DNA of 64,000 nt, taken from contig CADCXC010000038.1 of NCBI GenBank assembly GCA_902806595.1, positions 1,116,001-1,180,000 of the forward strand, read 5' to 3'. The translations under genes and the position numbers were made by a program. Below the pieces are notes generated by a model. It ran no database searches. It saw only the letters and a list, made by a program, of their open reading frames with translations, and was not told the DNA's origin. Position 1 is the first letter of the stretch. Every line of letters begins with the position of its first letter. This document shows, one piece after another, positions 25,801-37,803 of the stretch. Source of the stretch: Pyrenopolyporus hunteri. Its lineage: Eukaryota > Ascomycota > Sordariomycetes > Xylariales > Hypoxylaceae.

Positions 25801-26028
25801 AATTGGACTCATAGTCACATTATTAACATTAAGCTGTCCGATTCAACGACTATAGTCTCAACCTTCGACAACACTTATAATTACGTCTATTTATACTCAG
25901 TCCTAACCCTGCAACGTTTTATCAGTCTACAGCACCAATTTGAGCGAGAATCAACATACCATTCATATTAATCGACTCCGACTCTCGCATCTCAAATTCT
26001 TAGCCATCTAAAGGCGAAGCCCATCAAA
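22836..26028. other. Intergenic desert, 3.2 kb
   Basis: No convincing gene. Open frames at 23032-23298, 23479-23742 and 24844-25164 lack motifs. TACCTACCT and CCTAGGTA palindromes occur at 23558-23605, 24000-24040, 24330-24348 and 24715-24730. A pyrimidine-rich stretch at 25228-25275 precedes an A-rich, GAGAGAAGAG-containing tract. The last ~300 bases, with several ACAACA and CAATC words, are the likely 5' UTR and promoter of the arrestin-like gene. Confidence 0.5.
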
Positions 26029-27489
26029 ATGTCGTCCGCCTCATCCCTAGGACACAGCGGGGGCGCGGCTCTGGGCGGTTATGCCCGCAAGCTGGCCATT
26101 GCCCCTAAATCTAATATAAGCATTTACCTCGACAACCACTACCACTCCCGCGTTTATACTACTGGGTCAGAGGTTTCGGGGCATGTTACCATCTGCCCCC
26201 AGAACGACACTCGATTCGATACTCTCCAAGTCGTGCTACTCGGAACCACCAAAACCCGCGTGGAGACCGTTAACTTTCCCCGAGCAACCTCTCACACTTT
26301 CCTGAAGCTTATCATGCCTATCCCAGAATCCGCCTACCCAGTTCCTCGAGTTTTCGAGGCTGGAATGACTTACACAGTGCCATTCACCTTCATAATTCCT
26401 AGCACCCTAACTCTCAACGCTTGCAGCCACCAAGTCACTAATAACTCCGTCCGGGAACATCACATGCGTTTACCCCCTACTCTCGGCTCTTGGGAGAAGG
26501 ACGACTTTGCGCCATATACGAGCCGTATTCAGTACGTCGTCAAAGCACGGGTCTACAGTAATGAGGCAGTCGAAGGACCCAACACGAAAATCATGGAAGC
26601 CGGAGAAGAGATTAAGGTCTTGCCAGCAGTCCTAGAAGACCCCCCTTTGAATATCGCCAAGCATGACGACTTATACACGATGCTGAAGAGCAAAACGCTA
26701 CGGAAGACGATCATATCGCCAAAGTCTGGAAAGGCAACTGTTACAGCCACACAGCCTAGCGCGGCCATGTTAAGCCCCGACGGACAGACGATCAGCTCGA
26801 CCACGGTACCACTCGACCTCCAGTTTGTGCCATCCTCCAGCGACACCCGCCCGCCTAAGGTGACCGGTGTAACGTCTAAAATTACAGCGGTCACCTACTT
26901 CAGCGCTGGCGGCACCGGCCACTACCCCAACCTCAAGAATTTGCACAGATCATTCGGCTCCGAGGGCCGTGGCTCTTATTCCGGCACAACATCCGTGCCC
27001 ACAGGGCCCTTACAAGAAGTCAAATGGAGCGGCCACGTATCAGCGCAGGGAAGACGAGATTCGGGATACGGCAGTGACGGCTTCTCTTCGGATTCGGAAC
27101 ACGCTCCTAAAAAGCCGCTTACGTCTCCGGTCTTCTACACGGCCCAAGTCCAAGTACCCATCCAGCTACCGACGCAGAAGAGAACTTTTGTCCCGACCTT
27201 CCACTCGTGTATCACGTCCCGCGTTTACGTTCTGTGGCTGACGGTCACCCTGGTGTCCGGTGGGAGCAGCGCACATCTCACAGTGGGTGTACCGTTGCAG
27301 ATTGGTGTCAGTCCTACGAACTCGTGGCGGGACGCCGCAGAGTTACCACCGAGCTTCGAGGAGGTGGAGGAGGCGGATCTAGATGAGTTCTTAACCCCGC
27401 ATGTCCCTACGCTCGAGTCTCGCCACAACGCTGCACTACCGGGCTATTCGGACCTGGATCGTCGTTGGAGGACGGTGGCTGCTCACTGA
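26029..27489 (+). CDS. Arrestin-like (alpha-arrestin) adaptor protein
   Basis: Predicted cytosolic trafficking adaptor of 486 aa, intronless. Residues ~28-200 form an arrestin-like N-terminal fold: SNISIYLDNHYHSRVYTTGS, then SGHVTICPQNDTRFDTLQVV and a TKTRVETVNF strand, followed by an MTYTVPFTFIIPSTL strand and the conserved RIQYVVKARVY. A Ser/Thr-rich disordered insert (residues ~245-365) precedes a second beta region (FYTAQVQVPIQLP, then FHSCITSRVYVLWLTVTL). The tail has LPPSFEEVEEADLDEF and LPGYSDLDRRW, which resemble the proline motifs at the end of fungal arrestin-related adaptors, although a strict PPxY ubiquitin-ligase site is absent. Such proteins recruit Rsp5-type ligases to membrane transporters. 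The cargo is unknown. Confidence 0.82.
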   Translation: MSSASSLGHSGGAALGGYARKLAIAPKSNISIYLDNHYHSRVYTTGSEVSGHVTICPQNDTRFDTLQVVLLGTTKTRVETVNFPRATSHTFLKLIMPIPESAYPVPRVFEAGMTYTVPFTFIIPSTLTLNACSHQVTNNSVREHHMRLPPTLGSWEKDDFAPYTSRIQYVVKARVYSNEAVEGPNTKIMEAGEEIKVLPAVLEDPPLNIAKHDDLYTMLKSKTLRKTIISPKSGKATVTATQPSAAMLSPDGQTISSTTVPLDLQFVPSSSDTRPPKVTGVTSKITAVTYFSAGGTGHYPNLKNLHRSFGSEGRGSYSGTTSVPTGPLQEVKWSGHVSAQGRRDSGYGSDGFSSDSEHAPKKPLTSPVFYTAQVQVPIQLPTQKRTFVPTFHSCITSRVYVLWLTVTLVSGGSSAHLTVGVPLQIGVSPTNSWRDAAELPPSFEEVEEADLDEFLTPHVPTLESRHNAALPGYSDLDRRWRTVAAH

Positions 27490-29968
27490 GCGGGATAGAT
27501 ACCCGGCGGAAATCTCATGCTTCTGTTGGCATATACTCTTCTACGCCGTCTTAGAACATCCTATGGGCTATGGTACCGCGTTTGTTTACGTGGGGGTTAC
27601 CTGCGGCAATGATTTGGCAAGCATGGCGTTTAGGGTATGGTTATTCGGAGGTCAGGTGGAATTTAATTATATAGACGGGGCTCTACTTCAGGCGCAATTA
27701 TTTTTCTCTTGGGTACATCGACTATTTTGGATGAGAATGACAGAGTTGCGAAGTTTCAGTATGGCGTGGGCAACGGGGCAATTAGAGCTAAACCTCGATG
27801 ACGGGTCGAAGACCCTAATCCACGTAGTAGGTACCTAATGATAGTTATTTCACATTATCTATGCATTTCCACTCATCCCCTTCTCGTAACGTAAAAAGTC
27901 GAGCCTTGTATTAGACGTCATAACTTAGTTAAATCTCACAACCATAGGGACCCCTTCCCCTTTTTCATACATGTCTACCTGTGCTTACTTACCACGCGTG
28001 ATGGTAAAAAACTCAGCGTCACCCACGCAAATACATACCAATCAACGAAGTGGATAACTGTCTACCTATTGGCTTAGCGAGGCTCTTTACGGAGATACTA
28101 CCTATTTATCTAGGAAGAAGCATAGTCTATTTCCGGCGTGAAGATCTCCCGAGGAAGCTAAAATTTCAGCCCCATGACGAGGCCCTTCGCTAGCTCTACG
28201 GTATATACAGTCTAGTCATCCCGCGAAAACATAGCCACCGAAGTCGGCCTATAGTCCTCAGACCCAGGTAGCTACCGCAGACTCTTTCCCCCAAGCTTAA
28301 AAGCCTGTCTACGCGTACCCGCTCAAGCTGGGCAGCAGCTAGCTACCAGGGAAATAAACTAGGGCCGTTTCGGGATACCGTGCCGTGGTCATCGCAATAG
28401 ATATAAAGAGTTTTAGCGTCTCGTCCGGAGGGGCGTGTGGGAATAGCGGCAGCTCGCGAATATCCCACTCCGTACTTGGCGGCTCGGCTGGCTAGCTTCG
28501 CCCAGCAGAGACCGTAGGGCATGGTGGAGGCGCACACGACAGGCCTCGGGACTTGGGCAATGCGCTTATATATGCCGTATAAGGTTAGCTAGCCAAGGGA
28601 TGCTGTCACGACTCGACTGGGCGACTGACTCACTACGGCAATAGCAAGTCTACGTCTGTATCCAAGCACGGGACTTAGAAGGGGGAACCACGCTGACTAA
28701 TGGTGGATAAAACCCAACCCAAGCCCCCTTTGTTTAACCAATTCCCTATTGTCACCCAGCTAATTTCTACAAAAGCTGCCAAAGCCAGTTTTGTTTTGAT
28801 TGAAATCTTTAAACTGGGAATTCCGGAGGATACATATTGACTGTAATAGTCTGTAACAGGATAGGATACGATGGTAAGGGAAGGAGAAATTTTTATCTCT
28901 TTTTGAATACTCTGGATACCCCTATTTTCTAACTCGTCGAGACCTGGAACGTAGGCGAGCGGGAAGCCTACCAGCATAAGGAATGTGGATGGAACTGCCC
29001 CGAAACCGACCATCAGTCAGAGGATTATATATTTGTGGCTTCGGTATGTTAAATATTAGAGCGAGAGAAGTCTGCCTATCAGCTATAATGTAAGCGGGAG
29101 ATGGATATCGATCTGTCTGATAGCAGCACAAGGAAAAGCTTGCATCAAGAAAAGGTCTAAATATGACTTCAAACTGCAAGGCACGAAACTAACTGATCAA
29201 AAGCAGGTACCCACCGAAAGACATCATTTTCTAAGCATCAATAGGAATCGATAATCCTGGCCCAGCATATGTTCCACAGATCTGATGGGAAGGTAAAATA
29301 CCTATTATAAAAGGGAATTTGAACCCGAATCTACGGATACACGGAACGACGATGTAGTATCTAGCTGCATCCAGTAGTAAGGACTATGTGTATCGGTCCT
29401 GGCTAATAAGCTGATTCTCTTATATTAAGCATCAGAGGAATAAGTATCCCTCATGGATGATAGATCCTATTTAGCTGATTGACTGCCTCTAGGAGCGGTT
29501 AAAGCATTGTTCGATATTTTCTGGTGGTGATATATTCTTCGACTCGAGAGACCTGATGCACGATGTAGATCCAAGGGAAAGTTTTCTTTTATTTGTACCC
29601 CTTTTTGATTCCCTGTCCCTGCCCCCTTAAATTAGAGCGGAACTATCAGCACTAGTACATATGTCACACAACTTGTGCAACTTCCTAATGAGTACCGAAG
29701 ACGTGAACACAACGTTGTGAAACTTGAATGTCTTATATATGCGCTTTATTTTATCTTATATTGTTAGTCCGCTATATGTATTGGCGCCTTGGAGGACGTC
29801 CTTATTCCCAAAGCGGAATTCTACTGCTGAACTCCGCAAGAGAATACTCCGACGAGGGGTACGCGGGTATAAACAACACTCAGCGTCCCCAGACACCATT
29901 GAATATACATATTCCGGCTCCTAACACGTGAGTATCGGTATCGACCACCCTAGTTTCCACTGGCTTTA
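27490..29968. other. Intergenic between convergent genes, 2.5 kb
   Basis: No recognised gene. A minus-strand open frame beginning with ATG at 29013 and ending at 28675 (112 codons) has two hydrophobic stretches but no family signature; I do not call it. The open frame at 27401-27838 overlaps the arrestin-like gene and its 3' flank. Otherwise AT-leaning unique sequence. Confidence 0.45.
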
Positions 29969-31444
29969 TCACCTAGTGTAATCCTTCTGGAGTAGCTTGG
30001 CGATCGTATTTAATCTGCAGTTCGAGATTAGTAAGAATAATCTTCCCATAGAAGACGCAGGACCCCGAGTAATTCGACTTACTGAATATTGCTAGTTCCC
30101 TCGTATATAGCGCCGATCTTGCTGTCGCGCCAGAACTTCTCGGCGAGGCCTTCCCGGACGAAACCCATGCCTCCCATCCACTCGATGGCCAGGCCGCTGA
30201 CGCGCCCGGCGACCTGCGAGGCGTACAGCTTCGCCATAGCCGCGTCTCGCACAAAGTCCTCGCCGGCCTCCTTCTTCCTGGCCGCGTTGTACACCAGCGC
30301 GCGTGCCGCCGCGATCTCCGTGTAGGACTGCGCGATCTGGTGCTGCATGCCCTGGAACTCGCCGACCAGCTTGCCGAACTGTTTCCTGTCGTTCCAGACA
30401 TACTTGACGGCGTTTTCCCAGGCGCCGAGCGCCAGGCCCGTCATCTGTGCGGCGATACCGATGCGTCCCTCGTTCAGGAGACCGATGGCATATTTGTAAC
30501 CCTGGCCCTTCTCGCCTAGCAGGTTCTCCTTGGGGATCTCGACGTCGTCGAAGTTAATAGCGCATGTGCTGCTGGCCCTGATACCGAGCTTCTTTTCCTT
30601 CTTAGCGATCGAGAAACCTTTAGTACCCTTCTCGACGATGAAGGCCGTGATGCCCCTGTGCGCCTTGCTGGGATCTAGATTCGCGAAGACGATAAAGAAG
30701 TTGGCCTCCATCGAGTTTGTGATCCACATCTTGCTTCCGGAGATCTTATACCCGTTGGGTGTTTCCGTCGCCCTAGTGGCAAGCGCAAAGGCGTCGGACC
30801 CCGAGACGGGCTCACTCAGACAGAAGCTGCCGACGGTATTTGTGGCGAGCGCTGGGAGGAATCGCTTCTTGATGTCGTTGCTACCCCACTTGAGGATGGC
30901 CGTATTGACCAACGTGTTATGGACGTCGACCATGACGCTCACACTTGGGTCAACACGCGCCAATTCCTCGATACCGATGATAGCGGCGGTAAAGTTCATG
31001 CCGGCGCCGCCATAGTCTTCGGGAATCTCTATTCCCATCAGCCCTTGCTCGAAAAGCTGTTCGACGAGCTCCGGGTCCATGTTCTCGGCTTCGTCCATGT
31101 CACGGACTTTCGGTAAGATCACATCGTTGGCGAACTTGGAGACAGTCTCCTGCATGGCAGCCTCGGTCTCCGACAAGTGCGTTATGGGTGTGGGCGGGAT
31201 GTCTGTGATATCTGTCATCCGGCGGGCTGTGGCCGACAACGGTCGTATCGACCTGTAGGCACGGGGCATTAATACGAGCCATTGCGGGGACCATAGGAAG
31301 GGTAATATGAGCTGGTGAAACATACTGCCTGGCGTTGATCTGCTGTGTTAACCTGCTACGACATCGTGCCGGTATCGAGGCTGCGGGAGCTATTCCAGGA
31401 CCCCGCTGTAAGGCCGGTCGAAGGCATCTTGCGATCGACGACAT
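29969..31444 (-). CDS. Mitochondrial acyl-CoA dehydrogenase (short/branched-chain type)
   Basis: Predicted FAD enzyme of the mitochondrial matrix, about 444 aa, catalysing alpha,beta-dehydrogenation of an acyl-CoA and passing electrons to ETF. Three exons: 31444-31326, 31252-30083 and 30014-29969. The N-terminus is an Arg/Ala-rich targeting peptide (SSIARCLRPALQRGPG) spanning the first intron. FAD and substrate motifs are in order: GIEIPEDYGGAGMNF, GSFCLSEPVSGSDAFAL, GYKISGSKMWITNS, RKQFGKLVGEFQGMQHQIAQ and AIEWMGGMGFVREG. The catalytic base is expected to be Glu424 in IYEGTSNIQ. The last 46-nt exon supplies LNTIAKLLQKDYTR, the usual short C-terminal helix. Length and motifs match short/branched-chain (ACADSB-like) members, used in isoleucine/branched-chain and short fatty acid breakdown. 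It is divergent from another nuclear gene for a mitochondrial protein. Confidence 0.94.
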
Positions 31445-32257
31445 GGCGGGCGGGAGGTGTTACTTTACAAGTGGTTGGATATAAGGTCTATACGGCCCTT
31501 GCTACGTAAATTAAAGATGGAAGGGAAAGTAGAAATAAATGTAGACTAATACTCATACACACGCAACGGAGAGAATGATTAACAAGGAAGAGAAAGAAAG
31601 AATCCCGACTTCTGTTTGCACTTCGAGATTCCCCGGATTTGAACCTGCCCTGAACTGCGCCCAGAACTGCGCCCAGGCCCGCCGAGCGGGTTCGTTCTGC
31701 CGAGGATAGCCATTTCGACCCATGGGCCGTGGCTGGGAATTAATCGATTTTGGGGGAACTGAAATTGGGGAAAATGCGCTGACGTCGGTCAGCTGAGCAG
31801 CAAAACGCAAGTATATTCGGTCATTTAGGTACTTTCACAACGGTGTGTAAAGGCATGTTGATCTAGGTATCTGCGTCTGGCTGAGTAGTATAACTACCTC
31901 TAATAGGTACCTACCTATAGGTACCTACATATATACATATTCGGAATTTGACCGTTGAGCATGTGAAACAAGCAGATGTTGGCGTGCATACTCCCTGTGC
32001 TACCAATTACCTCGATGGGCATCGACATGAATCAAGTTCCATATAGGGATAAGGCGAGTACCTTAATACCCACTTTACGTAAGTCATGTATCCAACGTGG
32101 GGTGGTCGGAGCTTCACCTCCCCCGGACCGATATCACCTGACATCTAATTTTGCGATTCTTCGTCAATTGAATAATACCGAGAGTTATCGGATTCCTCAA
32201 GCATCGGATTAAAACGGCCTGGACTGCGTCACGACGGTCGATTGCTCATAACACACC
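31445..32257. promoter_or_regulatory. Shared divergent promoter region of two mitochondrial-protein genes
   Basis: The 813 bp between the divergent starts of the acyl-CoA dehydrogenase and mitochondrial uS12m genes. It contains a duplicated 12-mer (AACTGCGCCCAG twice, about 31653-31676) and a TAGGTACCTACCTATAGGTA cluster at about 31902-31930. No gene recognised. Control of both genes from this region is inference; no specific operator identified. Confidence 0.45.
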
Positions 32258-32989
32258 ATGGCCGCGCCGATACTAAGATGCCTCTGGCCATCCCTGGCGA
32301 GGCGGCCGGCCGCGATACCCACATCTCTCCCGAAACTGGCCGTACGGTCCTTCTCCTCGACGCCGTCCCCGAACGCGACCTTGAACCAAGTTCTCCGAGT
32401 ATGTCGTTGTCGTTCCCCCGATCCATCCCTCGCTTCCGCCGGGAGAGCATTCTGCATAGGTAGCCAACCTGCTAATACGAAAGCAAAACTAGGGATGCCG
32501 TAAGCCCCAGCGCGCGCGCCACGCCGTCTCCCCCGCCCTGTCGGACACGCACTGCCCGCAGCAGAAGGGCGTGTGCCTCAAGGTCGGCATCACGCGGCCC
32601 AAGAAGCCCAACTCGGGCGAGCGGAAGACCGCCCGTGTGCGCCTGTCCAGCGGCCGTCTGATCACCGCCTACATCCCCGGCGAGGGCCACAACATCCAGC
32701 AGCACTCCGTCGTGCTCGTGCGCGGCGGCCGAAGCCAGGATTGTCCCGGTGTGCGGTATCATTTAGTCCGAGGAGCATTAGATTTGGTAAGTGGGGAGAG
32801 GGAGAGGGAGTGAGATGGAATCGTCTCTCTCGAGTCTGAGAAAAGTTGGGCTTGGGGAGGACGGAAATAGCTCAAAGGTCTCTTTATGCTAACGCTCACG
32901 CTCTCCTGTAGGCCGGTGTCGCGAACCGTAAGTCGAGCCGAAGTAAATACGGAACGAAGAAACCGAAGAAGGCATCAGTCGGCGCATAG
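32258..32989 (+). CDS. MRPS12: Mitochondrial small-subunit ribosomal protein uS12m
   Basis: Predicted nuclear-encoded mitochondrial ribosomal protein S12, 170 aa, located in the decoding centre of the small subunit. Three exons: 32258-32398, 32493-32786 and 32912-32989; all introns are phase 0 and GT-AG. The first exon is an Arg/Ser-rich mitochondrial presequence ending near SFSSTPSPNATLNQVLR. The mature part shows the uS12 signature in order: CPQQKGVCLKV, RPKKPNSGERKTARVRLSSG, AYIPGEGHNIQQHSVVLVRG, DCPGVRYHLVRGALDLAGV and a basic tail RSKYGTKKPKK. KPNS is where bacterial and organellar S12 carry streptomycin-resistance changes. Length and motifs match fungal MRPS12. Divergent from acyl-CoA dehydrogenase, convergent with the mannosyltransferase. 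Confidence 0.95.
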
Positions 32990-33360
32990 CGGGTTACATA
33001 TGAAAGCTTTAGCATCACGTCTGGCTTACTACGATACAGCTTTCAGGAACTTCGATCTGATGCTGATGGGATTTAGGGTATGGAGCACTCGGACGTGGTC
33101 TGTAATTTTACACAATGTGACGTAGAATAACTGCAGCATTTCCCATTGCAAATGGTGAACCCGGAGATTTGTTATCTACAGATGAAGAAACCGATAGTCA
33201 TCATTGAATCGATGAATCCATGGACGCCACCACCCCTTAGCCCCGGCCAATGCTCCCCGATGAGCCGTTGGCGATGTTATGATAAGACCGTCATTCAATA
33301 ATGATTAGGATTTACTTTACAAATCATTTTCCCCCATCTTTCGGCCTACTTCCTTTTTCT
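32990..33360. other. Short intergenic between convergent genes
   Basis: 371 bp holding the 3' UTRs of uS12m and the mannosyltransferase gene. No gene or notable repeat seen. Confidence 0.55.
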
Positions 33361-34833
33361 CTAATCCTGTTGGTCCTCGTAACCCTGTGGCTTCTCGAGC
33401 CCGTTGATTTCGAAATACCTCGCGGTGCCTGATGATACGTATTAGCAATACTGGCCTTGTCATCTTCAATCAGGTAGCAACACGTACAAGAGTATCCTTT
33501 CCAGTCAAAATTCTTCTCGGGGTCGCAATGGCACCGAAGATCTAACCGGGTCTTCTCGCCGGTTGGGCAGTGAGTGAACGGGACGTGGAAGTACGCAATA
33601 TCGTTGAAGAAATGGATTTCTTCCTTCTTCAACATAAGACCGGCAGCGATGGAATGCACAGGCGCATCTCCCCATCGCTCGTAGAAAAAGCCGCCGTCCT
33701 GGTCGAGGGACTCGAAGAAGTCGAGATACGCCTTGGATCGTAACCAGTCCAGGTTACCAACCTCGAAGTTCGACCACTACGACAAGTTTAATAGAAGTCT
33801 AATACTCGGATTAAACATGATACTTACGAAATGGCACTTGTTATATTTCTCGCCGCCGTCGTCACTCAGGAAACCCATAGAGTTCCCCTCGACGATGTGC
33901 TCAGGGTGGTTTTTCATGAACTTCTTTACACTATCCCAGAGCGTAGGGATCGTCTCCTCGTACTCAAACAAACTAAGCACGAAACTATACTTCTTCTTAT
34001 TCTCGGCCATGTAGCGGAAAGGGTCGTAGTGAATATCGCAGTACAGTTCGATGCTGGGCTCGACTCTCCAGTACCACTCGTAGTTCAACATGAGTGGCTG
34101 GCGAAAGAAGAAACCGGATTCGAAGCGGCACATGTGTCGGTAACTAACGGAATCGCCGTATATAATCCTTCGTTGCGCCATATCCTCGCGAACCTTCCGC
34201 GCCTTGTCCTGATCGATGTGGTCGGGGAACGACCAATGCTCGTGAGGGATCTCGCCGTAGTAGGTCTTTCCAGACACGAGAGAGCTAGTAACTTTCTTGA
34301 AGGTCGCGTCGAACGGTTTATCGTTGAGGAAAACCCAATCGTAATTGTATCGACGGTTGAAACGGTCCTCAACTTGACGAATGGAGCGGGCGATCTCCCA
34401 GACGTCGCTATTACGGGCAAGCGTAACAAAGGTGGCATTCATACGGGGGCCGGGGGCGGTTCCCAGGAGATCGTTCCATCCCGGGTCTGAGGGCGTTAAG
34501 GCCATCGGGGCCTCGGCGAGGTCTTCATGTTGCTTCGGAGAGCCTGCGCCCGGCTTCGACGGCGGGCTTTTCGTCGATCCTGGCGGGTTGGTCCAGCCCT
34601 CCGATTTACCACTTTCTGGTTTACTGGCTCCAAACGAAGAGGGTTTGAGGCGTTGTACACCTTCGTATGATGAATGGGAAACGAAGTAAAGGACTGCGAC
34701 GAACTGCGGATTACGACTATCGTTAGCCACCTAAGCCTAGCCATGGCGGAACAATACTTAAGAAAAGGATGATGAGGCTTACAAAGGAGGCGATGAGAAG
34801 ATATCTCACGATGCGCGCATTGCCGGCGGCCAT
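33361..34833 (-). CDS. Golgi alpha-1,2-mannosyltransferase, GT15 (KRE2/KTR/MNT1 family)
   Basis: Predicted type II Golgi enzyme of about 427 aa that adds alpha-1,2-mannose from GDP-mannose to O- and N-linked glycans of cell-wall proteins. Four exons: 34833-34783, 34703-33828, 33776-33488 and 33428-33361. The signal anchor spans intron 1 (RYLLIASF joined to FVAVLYFVSH). A Ser/Pro/Gly-rich stem (residues ~35-95) precedes the catalytic domain: NATFVTLARNSD, RFNRRYNYDWVFLNDKPF, YGEIPHEHWSFPDHID, YRHMCRFESGFFFRQPLM, YEWYWRVEPSIELYCDIHYD and FEYEETIPTLW. Joining exons 2 and 3 restores YNKCHFWSNFEVGNLDWLRS, a GT15 signature, followed by FFESLDQDGGFFYERWGDAP. The final exon gives GYSCTARYFEINGLEKPQG, typical of the family end; without that intron the frame runs into unrelated sequence. 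Confidence 0.94.
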
Positions 34834-37803
34834 AGTGTCGAATCCGAGGTTGACGGATTGGTTGCCGTCAGAAGATGTTAGGGGAGGAAGATAAGATAGA
34901 TGGATTCTCGAGCGTTGGGACGTTTTTACTTCGCCCGGCCGGAAGGGGTGGCGGGGACTTCCACGGGGGGAAATCTCTCTTCACCAATGGTTGCAAGAAA
35001 AAAAAAATAAAAAAGGACAAAGGAGGCTATTAAGTCATCACCGGAAGTTCAATGCGACTTGGTCGAATTCGCATACATTCGTCGCGAATTGACTTGGAAT
35101 GACCAGAGGGTAAAGGGAAACAAGAAAAAAAAAAAAGAAAAAAAGTAATAACGAAGTAAACGGGTTAGAATAGGTAGGTAGGTAAAGCTGGATGGTGAAT
35201 ACGAAGTCGTCAAACCAGGTTGAGCCAGTAGAACCGGTGGGATAGGGGCTAGGTACGGTAGTACAGTCCTGTACTGTACGATATAATGGGCTACCTAGGT
35301 ATATGCCACAGGAGGACGGAGGACGTGTACAAGCATGTGTATGTGGTTACAGGGTGTTCGTTGGGTGGTTCGAGTCGAAACGGGCGAGATGGGGAAAAGG
35401 GCCGTAGGGTCGATGGATTTACCTACAATTTCACCAAGTTAGATGGATCGACGCGTCAGTACGAAAGCTAAGCTGAGAAAGGCAGAAGGGAAGAAGGGAA
35501 GAAGGGCCAGTCTTTTTTCCTTCCTGTACCTCATAACAATCTGTACAAGTTTGTACCTAACCTGCAATTCTCAGTATGTATGTAGGGTACCAAGGTATTC
35601 ATGTCGCCCCACTTTTACTACTATTAGGTTTGCCTAGGCCTGTGGACCCTTCCCGTATCAGATTCGTCAGGGCTTGGCATCGCCGCAATCCCCTTCCGGG
35701 GGCCGGCAACCAGCTGCGTCTAACACCCCGAGTGTGTTAAGTGCTCACACGTAGGTCCTGAGGTACATATCCCTATAATAGTTCCGGCCTACTACCTACC
35801 TAGGCACCTAGTATATTCATCGATTGTCTCGACTACCTACCTATAATAACTATCTAGGGTTTATAGCTTAGCACAATTATCTACATGTAGGTACATACAT
35901 GACTTATATGATGCCTTATGGAGGCCTCCCGCGAGGCCTAATCTTCGATAATCCATGGGGTCCGTAGCGATCACCAGAGGCGAGTACGACCTTAATTACT
36001 GCAGTATATCCTTAGAATAACGTTTCAACGACGTAGGTAACCCGTCGAGTTTGCTCGAAACGCTGGTCTTGATGCACTTTTCCGCAGTCATATCGCTTGG
36101 CTACCTGCTTGTCTGAGTCTGTATACATATGTCTTCCACGGTCGTACGCAGGTATGTACGCCTCGACTCCTGCCTGCGTTGGATCTATGTAGGTAGACCA
36201 TTATCAATGAGCATGTTGCTATTAGTCCGGCAGTTCAAGCACCTACCTAGGTACATCCGAATGGTTCTTAATCTACCGGGTATATACTATTTGTCCGGCG
36301 AGCTGATGCTGACGTACGTCGCTACGTAAGGTAGCAAGCAAGTACATAGGTAGGTAGGTATATATTAATGAACATCATGAGATTTTTAAGGGGGCGGACG
36401 TATTGATAGGCAGTAAATAATTGTTCTTTCCCTGCGATATATGCAGGAGCTGCTTCGGTTCTAGATCCCTCATATGCAGGTAGGTATCTAAGTTGGTCAA
36501 AATTACAACCGTTTGTGGCCTAGGATACAGCAGAGTTCCTGATTCTTAAGCTGGATACGTGATAAGATACCTACGTGATAGGGATATAGAGGCCCCGAAG
36601 CTCTCAGGAAGACAAACACCAACTCTACTTAGGTGCGCTACAGGTAGGTAGGTAGTCTGCATTTCTCCTCGTTACCTAAGTCCGAGTTATATCTTTCTGT
36701 AGATCATTCGACGACTTTGCCATTTATAGAGTGGGTGTGTGTAGGTACCTATGATATATGCATGGTATTTACATTAGGTACCAGGGGTGCCCGTCAGACG
36801 CGTACCTTGAAGATCTCGTTCCTGAATGGAGGGTTGAATGCTTGCAGCGTTCGATGAGAATGTAAGGTACGTACCGAGACACGCATTCAATTCAATGAAA
36901 TGGACCGTGCAAGAGAACGATTACATAATAAACCTAAGTAAAATAGGCACAGCGTAGAAGCCGCAGCGCCATGATCAAATGTCACGTGGTCCGGAACGCA
37001 TTAACGTCCCAACCCGCCTTCCCCATCTCAAAATTCGCTGGACCCACTTGAAGCTTGTCCCCAAGCAGTAGGTACCTAGCCCAACTTCTAACCTAGGGCC
37101 TTAAGTTAGTAGGCGGGTTCTTTCAATTCCACCAAATCGCTTTGCGAATTGTTGTCGACTGCCCATTATCGACGTCAACCATCTCGATACAACAACAGTT
37201 GACAGCATTCACTTCAATTCAACTCTCTCTACCTACTCGGCGTCTGCCTCGCCGTGAGTATTTATTTTTTTATTCACGCTTTGGCGTGTTCATCTTTGCA
37301 GCTTGATTCTCTCTTTCATCAAAACTTCTAAATATTTATTTTCCTTCGTCGCATTTTTTTTGTTGCCTTGACTTCTCGCGCCCCTCCATCTCGGCTTGTT
37401 TTCGCACCCGCATCATGATTAAGCAAGCCTCTCTGCCCGCTATCCACCAAGTTTTCCAGTTCTCTTAGCTGTAAGTAATTTATCTTCAACTACCTATTTC
37501 CTACCGTCTCTTTCCTCCTAACACACCTCGTCCTCCCGCACCTCCCAACGGGAGAATACCTCCATTTGTATAGGAAGCCCCTCTATTTCTTTCCACTCAA
37601 GGGATTCCAAATATTTCTACTATCTCCCTACTCCCGTGCTGAACTTTCCAAGTTTAGCAAGCTGAACACTCCTACAAAAATTGACCTGTATCCACTGCCG
37701 TCATAATACCTCTCTCACAGATATTTACCTGGCAGCCTGCTCACTTGCATTCTACAGTTGAGGCAAATATCTTGCCAGTCCTACGAAGCTTTCAATCTTC
37801 ACC
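34834..37803. other. Divergent intergenic region, 3 kb
   Basis: Lies between the divergent mannosyltransferase and PAT1 genes. It contains A-rich runs at 35000-35015 and 35124-35146, and many GTAGGTAC/CCTAGGTA motifs at 35175-35185, 35783-35815, 36232-36255, 36342-36362, 36640-36655 and 37065-37080. From 37200 the sequence is pyrimidine-rich, with GTGAGT at 37254 and GTAAGT at 37471 and AG sites before the PAT1 start, so one or more 5' UTR introns are plausible. No protein gene recognised. Confidence 0.5.

Noticed and set aside
28675..29013. 112-codon minus-strand frame with two hydrophobic stretches
   Set aside because: It starts with ATG but shows no family motif, no supporting splice sites and no context. 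A real small membrane protein is not excluded.
29310..29345. Possible tRNA T-arm (GGTTCAAAT-like on the minus strand)
   Set aside because: The flanking bases do not form the 5-bp T stem, and no D-arm, anticodon arm or acceptor stem could be built. Similar TTGAACC/GGTTCGA hits at 16997, 31630 and 35370 failed the same test.
33831..34490. 219-codon plus-strand frame opposite the mannosyltransferase
   Set aside because: The opposite strand encodes a complete GT15 enzyme with all signatures; this frame has none.
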